Positions 56,331-64,000 of a stretch of 64,000 bases of DNA are shown here, in pieces (within the stretch, counting starts at the first letter, position 1; every line of letters begins with the position of its first letter). Made by a program: the position numbers and the translations under genes. This stretch comes from Icerya purchasi (taxonomy: Eukaryota; Arthropoda; Insecta; Hemiptera; Monophlebidae). The DNA lies in contig CM077115.1 in NCBI GenBank assembly GCA_039619475.1, forward strand, positions 180,884,106 to 180,948,105, in the 5' to 3' direction. Under the pieces are notes generated by a model. It searched no databases, was not told where the DNA came from, and saw only the letters and a program-made list of their open reading frames with translations.

Positions 56331-58045
56331 CAGTGACTCCCAAAAAGATCCGCACAAGTAAGAAATTTCGTTTTTTGCAACTGTAGAAGCGATAAACAAT
56401 AAAATAAAAAATGAAAAAGGACGCCTATTAATTAATAGTACAACATCACAGCCATGCAGATCACATAATAAGAAGTAAAAAGATTGTGAGAAAAATACCG
56501 AAAAAAAAGAGGAATTTATGTAAAAAAATGAAAAAAACCATCACTCAAAAAGATCCGCACTATGATGTTAGATGGGAAAACCCGTACATTGTAGCGCAAT
56601 AGGAACGGGGGTGAGTCATAGGTGTATCGCAGATAGCTTGCAATAATCAAAATGCGCTACGTTTGCACAAAAAAACATGTGCCCCGGTGCATTTGTGTAT
56701 GTAAATCGCGTGGTGTTTGCACATTCCATTAAAGTGCTCTCTGTATGAATCCAAAATGGCCAAATATACGTGTCTTCGGAGAAGATCTAATTAGTAATTT
56801 GGAATCATACGAAGGGTAAGTCTGTACGAGAAATATGTACGATCTTAAATATGAAACGTCGAACCGTATACGACATTCTCTGAAGCGATATAAACACGAA
56901 AATAGAATGGACTTAAAGCATAGTCCTGGTCGTTCAAAGATTCTAACGCCGCACGAGGAACGCCTGATCGTCCATAAAATAAAGAAAAATGCCAGATTGA
57001 GTGCTCCGAAGATTGCCAGTGAATGTGAGAAAAAAGTCGGATGTGAAACGGTACGACAAACTATAAGAAATGCTGGATACAAAAGACGTGCTGCACGAAG
57101 AAAATATTTTATCAGCGAAGTGAATCGGCCCAAACGTTTACAGTTCGCGAATTTCAAAACCTGGTACTTATTAGGAGGACGTCATTTTCGCTGACGAAAG
57201 TGTAAATTTAATGTTTTTAGTTCAGATGGACATTGTATGGCCTGACGTAGGCCAAATGAAGAAATGAATCCCTGTGATCTGAAACCTACAATAAAGCACG
57301 GTGGTGGCGGAGTGATGGTTTGGGGGTGTCTATCAGCCCATGGTTTAGGCGAATTAGTATTTATCGATGGAATTCTAGATTCGCGTCGATATTTGGAGCT
57401 TTCGAAAGCTAATTTGCACAAAAGTGCCGCGACAATGGGTATCTTGCACTCGTTTAAATATTATGAGGACAATGATCCTAAACATCGAGCTCGCATTGTG
57501 CAAGAATGGCAGCTCTACCGGTGCCCAAAAGTGATCCATCCTCCTCTTCAATCACCGGATCTAAATATTATTAAAAACTTATGGGGTGAATTGGACCGTC
57601 GAGTTCATCAGACGCCGGTTATTTCTAAAGCAGAGCTGAAGAAAAGAATTGACGAGGAGTGGATAAAACTGGACAAAGAATACTTAGGTAAACTTGTAAG
57701 TAGTATGCCAAATAGGTTACAATGCGTCATTGACCAAAAAGGATACTCAACGAAATATTAAGTTAGTTTTTTAACTTAAATTTCTAGTGCGTTTCGCTTT
57801 TTTTCCTCGCGTTTTCGATTTTGTGCGGTTCTTTTTGAGCGATGATTTTTTTCATTTTTTTTATATATAATTTATTTTTTTGGTATTTTTCTCGTTATCT
57901 TTTTTTCTTATTATATAGTCTGAATGACTGTGATGTTATACTATTAATAAAAGTTTTTTTTAAATTTTCATTGCGTTTTTTATTGTCTCTACAGTGTAAA
58001 AAAACCGAAATTTCTTACTTGTGCGGATCTTTTTGGGAGTCACTG
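56331..58045 (+). mobile_element. complete-ended Tc1-type transposon with IR/DR ends
   Basis: The ends are CAGTGACTCCCAAAAAGATC... and its inverted copy, identical over about 40 bases and imperfectly paired for roughly 75, flanked by TA duplications. Each end also has an inner repeat: ATCACTCAAAAAGATCCGCA at about 56541 and, inverted, ATCGCTCAAAAAGAACCGCA at about 57841. Two direct repeats per terminal inverted repeat is the IR/DR arrangement of Tc3 and Sleeping Beauty-type elements, where each end binds transposase twice. Length 1,715 bp. It is inserted at a TA inside the Polinton relic. The near-identity of the ends suggests a fairly recent insertion. Confidence 0.9.
56756..57761 (+). pseudogene. 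Tc1-type transposase, frame-broken
   Basis: Cut-and-paste DDE transposase. In order: MAKYTCL near the start; helix-turn-helix GKSVREICTILNMKRRTVYD (56815, shifted frame); basic KHSPGRSKILTPHEER (56920); second helix-turn-helix ending CETVRQTIRNAGYKRRAARR; first Asp in DVIFADES (57180, shifted frame); GGGGVMVWGCLSAHG (57300); second Asp in YYEDNDPKHRA (57465); and SPDLNIIKNLWGELDRR (57560), where the catalytic Glu of LNPIENLW is Lys. The C-terminus ends normally at TAA 57759-57761. Breaks: a frameshift near 56875, a pair of frameshifts around the first Asp, TGA at 57192-57194, and a TGA replacing Trp at 57243-57245. Cannot be active. Confidence 0.85.
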
Positions 58046-58047
58046 TA

Positions 58048-58399
58048 TATATATATATATATCTTCTTCAGACTCAAAAGATTTTTGTAATAATCTTTTC
58101 AACTATATACACCAGATCGAAATAATTCTCTTATATTTCAAATTTGTAATACCCTTCAATGCACCAGTAGCACACAAATGAGCTCCTGAAAATTCCAATA
58201 ATTGTTTATATAATGCTAAATTATCATCATTATACATTCTCCTATGAGCATCGGTCTCCAATAGTAAATGCATCAAACCCGAAGGGTATGGAAATAACAC
58301 TTGTTTATTTAAATATATTTCTCCATGTTCGATATTATGAAATAGACGTTGTTCACTACTCATCATTAAAAACATTGCAATGTATTCCATACATTTCAT
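58048..58399 (-). pseudogene. unassigned Polinton ORF between ATPase and integrase
   Basis: Open for 98 codons from 58399: EIYLNKQVLFPYPSGLMHLL, ETDAHRRMYNDDNLALYKQL, FSGAHLCATGALKGITNL, then after a stop KRLLQKSFESEED at 58100-58065. The even composition and long frame suggest a real ancestral protein. On the far side of the Tc1 element (below 56330) the reading NRTEVNLRNHRVECW and ELFEQLHPLHAP may be its continuation, so the transposon may have landed in or just after this gene. I do not recognise the family. Confidence 0.45.
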
Positions 58400-58739
58400 A
58401 TTTTATTGTAGTTCAGATCACAACAATCTCTATTACAATAGAATGAGTTGGATTTTAATTGCTTCTCAATGTCATAATCGTCATCTATATCATCAACTTT
58501 ATTCTTCGTAAGCACTAGTTTTCATTTTATAATGAGTATCAGTTTTTGCGTCAGCGTCGTTTTTAATTCTTCTCGGTTTTTTAAGGCTTTTCGAATATCT
58601 CGATATACTCACAATGGATTTACTGTCGGACTTGAACGTCCTATATTTATGAAATATAATATCGGAACGTAATTTTTTCAATTACTTTTTTAAGCTATAA
58701 TTCATCTTCAATGTTTACTTTTATACTATTTATCGCTTT

Positions 58740-58985
58740 CTTATTCATCATCATCACCGGCAATAATTATAAACTCATCAAGACATTACTTGGCTTTCTC
58801 TACCAATCACCAACAATTTATATTTCGGCTGATATAAAGATGTACATGAAAACATTCTCATAACGCAATTATTCGAATCTATTAATAACGAAAGTAAGGA
58901 GTGTGTCTTTCTGCAACCACTAGGTCCAATAATAAACATTCTATATTGTTCGGAAACAGTACACTGTGTTTATTACATTCCGATG
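58740..58985 (-). pseudogene. Polinton packaging ATPase fragment (FtsK/A32-type)
   Basis: Minus strand from 58960: MFIIGPSGCRKTHSLLSLLI, a P-loop (GPSGCGKT) in which the second conserved Gly is Arg, followed in shifted frames by LYQPKYKLL and an acidic stretch. Polinton and giant-virus genome-packaging ATPases of the A32 group start this way, and the position between capsid and integrase genes fits. The Walker B region is not clearly seen. Basic linker-like sequence (SKSLKKPRRIKND) at 58610-58560 may belong to this gene or the next. It is truncated and broken. Confidence 0.6.
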
Positions 58986-59181
58986 TATTATTGGGTTCCA
59001 TCAAGGATAATGATTGCTTATAGAGGTTATGTCGTTAAATTTATTTCGATTTTTGTTGCGACTTCTTAATTTAATAAACAGTAATGACAACAGCAACCGA
59101 ATTAGTATCCATACACATCCGTATATACAATGTAGACTGGTGCAATAAAAAGGTACATATATAGAAGAAAAAAAATCGTGA

Positions 59182-59460
59182 ATGGTAAGAAATATTAAAA
59201 AACACAGACGGGTTCTCAGTACTATGTCGAATAAAGTTATTTGTAAACTCCCATTTCAGTTATATTATCCCGGATACAATTGTTTAAGAACCGGTAAAAA
59301 ATTAGATTACCAGCTGAATTGTGATGTAACTAATATAATACGATATAGCTTATTAAAAGAGAAACTCTGAATCGTGCAATAACCGATAGAATAGCAGAAA
59401 ATAAAACTTTGAAACGTGCTAAAGCATCGGATAGTAGTGTCAAGCGGCTGTTTAAATAAC
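59182..59460 (+). pseudogene. Polinton capsid-region protein with PLA2-like segment
   Basis: A 62-codon frame from 59182 includes LPFQLYYPGYNCLRTGKKLD, then a frame change into RAITDRIAENKTLKRAKASD ending near 59455. This resembles the phospholipase A2-like region reported in some Polinton/adintovirus minor capsid proteins and parvovirus VP1 (PGYNYLGPGT..LD, later a HD dyad). The glycine-rich calcium loop is altered and the His-Asp dyad is not visible, so no enzyme activity would remain. It diverges from the ATPase. Confidence 0.5.
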
Positions 59461-59499
59461 AATAAACGCTATGAAAATAAACGCACATTATAGGAGGTG

Positions 59500-59830
59500 G
59501 ATGTCATTCCGATGAAAAACGCGCTGGAACGCAAAAATCTGTTAAAGGAAAATCCGCTAAAGGAAAGAACTTGTATTTGAATGATGTACTAAATGTGGTG
59601 AAAAAAGCTGTTCGTAAAGAAAAAACACTCAAAAGAAGAATGAAGAGGGTAGTGGAAGCAGTTAAAAAATGAAATCTTATAATGCTGATGATGAAAATGT
59701 TCCAATTATTCCGATTAATAACTCTTCCCCTTACACTTTTATTAGTAGACTAACGGCACTCGGAGTAATTAGTACTTCTATAGCGAACACGATGAAAGAT
59801 TTTAATGAAGCCAGATAAGTTTTAAATCAG
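59500..59830 (+). pseudogene. Polinton small capsid-region protein, basic then hydrophobic
   Basis: The plus strand has GKNLYLNDVLNVVKKAVRKE and KTLKRRMKRVVEAVKK, a strongly basic helix (59560-59670). In a shifted frame it continues with DDENVPIIPINNSSP and FISRLTALGVISTSIANTMK (59690-59795), a Pro-rich stretch followed by a hydrophobic Gly/Ala/Ser segment. Small pX/pVI-like proteins of Polintons and related viruses have this basic, Pro and hydrophobic order. The identification is by architecture and position only. Broken by stops. Confidence 0.4.
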
Positions 59831-60000
59831 CTTTATAATAGTTTTCCTTTAAAAACGGTGATAGAAGATTTTCAAAAATCCTAAAATGGTAATGCTGATT
59901 AAATGTAAGGGGTAAATGTATAAAGAACCAAAAGGAGAATATCGTTGATTTTGCTAGGGAAAATTTAATTGTAAATTTACACGACTGACTAATTCATCAT

Positions 60001-60771
60001 ATTGTTTTAAAATGTCATTCATATGCAGTAATCAAAGGTATTTGTAGGATACAGCTTACTCTACTCGTGTGGACTTCATCAGAAAATACGAAATAATTTT
60101 TGTAATTGAAAGCCTCTCGAGGAAAAACCCCAATTTCCAACTAGCGACCATGCTAAAGGAAAACAATTATGATCAGTATAACGAAAATATTTCAGAAATA
60201 AAAGTATAAAAATGAATAATCCCGCATGTGAGTGGTAAGTGAAAATTTATATTAGTTTCGAAATAAATGATTCCACATGTGAGCAGCAGTAAATTTTTCA
60301 TGATTTTTTTCATCTTTCAACGATAATATGTGAAAAACAATTTATTTTCAGATATTCAGATTATACGTATTATATATCTGAACGTAATATAATAGAAGTA
60401 ACACAAAGAATAATACGCAAACAATACATAAATAATGTACAAATGAATAACGAAAAAAACAAATACATCGCTATAAATTTAGTTCGAGTGGGGAGTATGC
60501 GAAAGATAAGTAAAATTAACGTAAAATGTAGAAGTAGACGAAAAATAGTGAGAAAATGTATATTTTAAAATTCATACAGAATTCTGCAATACTATTTTAT
60601 TTTTAAAATATATCTGTGTTGCGTATGATCACAATGGTTTTTTGAAAAAAAATAACATAAAAGCTAATTGACGAAAAAATTGTAATAGTAAAAATAAGAA
60701 AATTTCATGGTTTATTCCGTATGGAGGGAGTCATAGATAAGTATAACGTATATCGATCGAGTGAATGAAAG
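60001..60771. other. no gene identified; possible Polinton remainder
   Basis: Short coherent pieces on the plus strand (for example KYEIIFVIESLSRKNPNFQL near 60090) suggest decayed coding sequence, perhaps more of the Polinton, but no motif is recognisable. I looked for a protease or major capsid signature and saw none. Confidence 0.3.
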
Positions 60772-60856
60772 ATGAAAAAGAATGGAATGAAAAAGAATGG
60801 AATGAAAAAGAATGGAATGAAAAAGAATGGAATGAAAAAGAATGGAATGAAAAATA
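60772..60856. repeat. 15-bp tandem repeat (AATGGAATGAAAAAG)n
   Basis: Five consecutive, essentially perfect units from 60781 to 60855 plus a partial unit before. The near-perfect identity indicates recent expansion. The unit is a multiple of three but lies in no supportable reading frame. Confidence 0.9.
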
Positions 60857-62990
60857 ACTATCGTATTAAAAGTCTATTTTGTATTTTTAGAAAAATGTCT
60901 CTAGATTACTTGAATATTAAATATATCGTAATACAGTCGTAAATTTTTGATTTTTTTTTTTTTCTCTAAATAAGTTGCGGGCTAATAGGGCAATTATGCC
61001 CGTTATGTCAATGCCCGACACTCTATTAACACGTTTATTCAAAACACAAAATTACAACTATTCTTGCTTATTCTATACATCATAATATTAGTCAACCTAA
61101 GATAATATAAATTATACAAATGTGTATACACATGCAGATACGTATAGATGCCACTCATCGGCATGCCGATACATAGGACAGTTAAATCTATTCAAATCAA
61201 AAAAAGATGATCTTCTTTTAAAGATAAATGTCAGGGTAAGGAAGCAAGAAAAGACGAAAACAAAAAAATAAAAAGAGAACATTGAAAGTACATTATAAAA
61301 TAGCAAGATTTGGAACTTATCTTGGGTTTTACTCTTTACACCATTCTTTCAGACATTTACCTACTTCCTTTTTCCACAGACGAATTTATTTTCGTTTAAT
61401 AGATGACATTGGGGATTGTACTAATTAGTTTGATTAAAACCGAATCATCAGTGTTACCAATTCGTAGATTTGCGCCTCGAGCATAGATGTAATATATATT
61501 ACTTTGGTTTCTTGTTAAACGAATTTTTTGCCTGGATGGTAATTTGATATTATTTAAATTAAATTCTAGTAATCTATAATAGAAATAGTGTACATCTTGA
61601 GGGTCATTTGTTTTGTTTTCCTTCCACAGTGTTGATCTAGAGTTGTTTTTCTTCAAATGAAGCAGTAGAAGTTTCAAAGGCCTTTTCTGCGCTTCATTTT
61701 ATTTATTTTCGTTTTGTTAGCCTCACATAATATATATTTGAATTCCATAGTACTAAATAGTATTATTGAATTACAGTATATACGTAGTGTACGGTATTTT
61801 ATTTGATATGAAACTGAAATTGACTGTCTTATTTTCGAATTTAAATGTTGAAAGTGGTTTTTTCCAGTTCGAGGATTTATCGATATATATACCTAGATAT
61901 TTAAAATCTTTTACGTTCTCAAAACAGTGGACATAAACATAAATGAGTATTGTTATTTACATGAAATTCATCTATGCAATCACTATCATAATCACGGATG
62001 GTTTTAATCATATGTTTAGTACTGGTTTCGAATGTGCAGTAATTTAGATTTATTTATATTTACGCATAATCTCCTATCGTGTGCCCATTTACGAAAATTA
62101 TCTATATCCTCTTGTAATCATTTTTCCGCTCTCTCTCTAAATTTTTATAATTAAGAAATTCTGCAAGTTGCTAGTAGTAACGTTTTCCGAAATATCTGAG
62201 ACTAATACCACGGTATCATCAGCAAAAGTAGCAGTTAGTGTGTTGTTTGTAGCCAACATGTCTGCTGTATAGAGCAGGTAAAGCAGCGGTCCCAGAACGC
62301 TACCGTGCAGGACGCCAGCGCCTACTGAGAGTATAACTCCGATTCTTCTTCCTGTACTTATACTTTGAAAAATCGTTCATTTAAATAAGACGGAATTACC
62401 CTGTACATGTTGTGGGGGAGAATTTTTAATATTTTATAAAGCAGCTCTTTGTGCCTATACCTTGCCAAAGGCCTGTGAAATATCTGAAAAGACTGCGCTG
62501 AACAAATTCTTTTTTTTTTTCAAAATCGTTTCCAACTTTATTGATAATTCTATGTACTTGATCAAGGGTGGAATATTTGGTTCTAAAACCGAACTGGTGA
62601 TCCGGTATTTCAGCTGATCAACAATCTTCATTATCCATTTCGTAAATAATTTTTTGAAAACTTTAGATAGTAAAGGCATTAGCGAAATTAGTCTGTATGA
62701 TGATACGTCGTTTACCGGTTTACCAGATTTAGGCACCATAATTATTTGAGTTATGTTCCATTGTATCGGCACGTGTTTTAGTCTGATTATATAGCATTGA
62801 AAATGTAATTAATCAGTAACATTCCTTTTTTTGGTAGCTGTTTTAAGTTGTTCGCTGTTATTAAATCGTACCCCAGTACTTTACTTTTTTTTTGAAGGCC
62901 GCTATTTCGTGCCGCACTTCTTTTGCGGATACAGGTTTGTTGCGCTGTTGATCATCAGGAATATGTTTCATCGCATCCTCTTAGTGTGAT
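60857..62990 (-). mobile_element. Jockey-like LINE, longer copy of the 12.1-kb family
   Basis: On the minus strand from about 62890: LPKKGMLLITF, then 62772-62455 with QWNITQIIMVPKSGKPVNDV and SSYRLISLMPLLSKVFKKLF, VFSDISQAF (first catalytic Asp) near 62470, the catalytic ATFADDTVVLV near 62220, FKYLGIYI (61900), LNSKIRQSIS (61840), and finally 61677-61396 with YYRLLEFNLNNIKLPSRQK and LTRNQSN. Those last blocks match the plus-strand fragment at 12.1-12.7 kb. The RT core is recognisable end to end, but stops and frameshifts are frequent and no endonuclease is seen upstream; the sequence gives way to a G-run at 62998-63010. The 3' limit is approximate, between 60.9 and 61.3 kb. Confidence 0.75.
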
Positions 62991-62997
62991 TAATAAC

Positions 62998-64000
62998 GGG
63001 GGGGGGGGGATATAAAGTAAAACAAAGAATTATAAAAAAATTTTGTGACACTGAAGAAAAATACCTCTCCATCGCATGACAATCAAAAAATCTATCGGAG
63101 TATAATTTAAACGGTTAATTGAATTTATATTACTGTATCACGGATAATTATGTAATCTTATAAATAATTAAATGAATAGGTGATAGTACTAACCGAATTG
63201 AACATATGCGATTTTTGACGAAAATAATTCAGCCGTGTAGTCCGAAAATATATAAATTGAAAAAAAGAAAATAAATTCAAAAACCTGTTGTTTCCGAAAA
63301 TTATTTATTATGAGTAATCACTGTGAAAGCTTTAAATATTTCATTCAAAGACCTTTCAAAAAAACATTTTTTTCATAAACATTAAACACTTTGAAGATGA
63401 TTTTTCTTCAATATTCATTGTAGATAGCCGAAAATTATGAAAAGATCTCGCTCAGCCAGTGAAACGCTTTTCTCGATGAATTCGAATTTTTATCGCTATA
63501 TGAGCTAGTCCGACATGCTAAGATAACCCCGGTAGAGATTAACGAATTAAGCGTGTATGAAGGAAGTCAAGAATGGAATTGTAAATAAGATGATTTTTTA
63601 TATTAATCCTGCCCTCCTCCACCTGTAAGACGATATTTAAAACGGTGGAATAATAGAATTTAAATTTCAGAACGTCTTCAGTGTAAAAATTTCAATAAGT
63701 CCCAACATATTTAATAACGTCTACAAAAGTTTAAACTTGAAAATTAATAAAGACGGTTTACAGTCATTTGAAATTTTAAATTCGTTTTATATTTATTCGC
63801 TTTTTCTTGTTTTCCTCGTTGGCGATTATAAAATAAAATTGTGCAGATAAACCGTATACGGCTGGCTGCATTTTGTAAATCTGAGAGACCGTTCGAGAGA
63901 TCTCTCCTTCTTTTGCTACCGATAAGAGGGAAGTATACGAAATGTTTACCCATTTTCGTAATAGACTGAGGACGGTTTTGGAAAGGCATAAAAATAATAA
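62998..64000. other. no gene seen
   Basis: Starts with a run of G (62998-63010). AT-rich, and the open frame 63744-63989 (minus) has no motif. Confidence 0.5.

Larger units (their letters stand above)
52720..60000. mobile_element. Polinton/Maverick relic with nested insertions
   Basis: A large self-synthesising DNA transposon relic, related to adintovirus-like genomes. Minus strand: unassigned helical ORF (52793-53358), integrase with chromodomain (54760-56240), an unassigned ORF (58048-58399), and packaging ATPase (58740-58985). Plus strand, divergent from about 59.0 kb: a capsid-region protein with a PLA2-like segment (from 59182) and a small basic/hydrophobic protein (59500-59830). Into this have come SINE copies 4 and 5, a Jockey fragment and a Tc1-type transposon. 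DNA polymerase B, major capsid and protease genes are not recognisable, and terminal repeats were not found, so both outer limits are guesses. All genes are broken. Confidence 0.65.

Noticed and set aside
56729..57421. Minus-strand open frames of 142 and 79 codons
   Set aside because: Antisense to the Tc1-type transposase, whose motifs on the plus strand are clear.
1..64000. CRISPR arrays, operons, rRNA genes
   Set aside because: No regularly spaced direct repeats with unique spacers, no gene clusters with bacterial-type start sites, and no rRNA-like sequence were seen.

Overview
This window looks like animal, most probably insect, nuclear DNA. It is AT-rich, full of homopolymer and (TA)n/(ATT)n microsatellites, and has no operons or bacterial-type genes. 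What can be recognised is a dense, layered accumulation of decayed transposable elements typical of arthropod genomes: RTE-like, Jockey-like and I-like LINEs, a Penelope-like remnant, Tc1, mariner, pogo, piggyBac and hAT DNA transposons, a Polinton/Maverick, and a tRNA-headed SINE family. I could not identify any host protein-coding gene. The species cannot be named from the sequence.

Layout. 0.6-3.7 kb: two RTE-type LINE copies on the plus strand. 6.2-7.3 kb: a hAT-like MITE carrying a nested SINE, then a second SINE-like unit. 12.1-13.0 kb: a LINE 3' end. 13.2-17.0 kb: a nearly full-length but broken RTE-type LINE (minus) inserted in a Jockey-like LINE (minus). 17.5-21.2 kb: an I-like LINE (minus) that is long but internally deleted. 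22.7-23.8 kb: a possible solo LTR. 26.0-26.7 kb: the 3' end of a piggyBac-like transposon. 29.5 kb: SINE copy 2. 33.4-35.2 kb: a mariner-like and a Tc1-like element abutting. 37.3-38.7 kb: a dispersed hairpin repeat, then a pogo-type non-autonomous element. 40.1-41.8 kb: a LINE RT (minus). 43.6-44.3 kb: a Penelope-like remnant. 44.7-46.6 kb: an I-like LINE (plus) split by a second copy of the hairpin repeat. 47.4-49.4 kb: a hAT transposase remnant with SINE copy 3. 49.5-52.0 kb: a complete-ended pogo-like transposon with an unusual array of terminal-motif repeats. 52.7-60 kb: a Polinton relic with integrase, packaging ATPase and capsid-region fragments, invaded by two SINEs, a Jockey fragment and a whole Tc1-type IR/DR transposon. 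61.0-63.0 kb: a Jockey-like LINE (minus) of the same family as the one at 12.1 kb.

The genes do not form a host pathway. The story is stratigraphy: which element landed in which. Nearly every coding region carries stops, frameshifts or lost catalytic residues, so the window reads as old heterochromatin-like or intergenic DNA. The stretches between elements are AT-rich and give no gene I can support. Moderately GC-richer patches near 4.1-4.9, 11.0-12.0, 32.2-33.1 and 39.1-39.8 kb are the best places to look for host regulatory or exon sequence.
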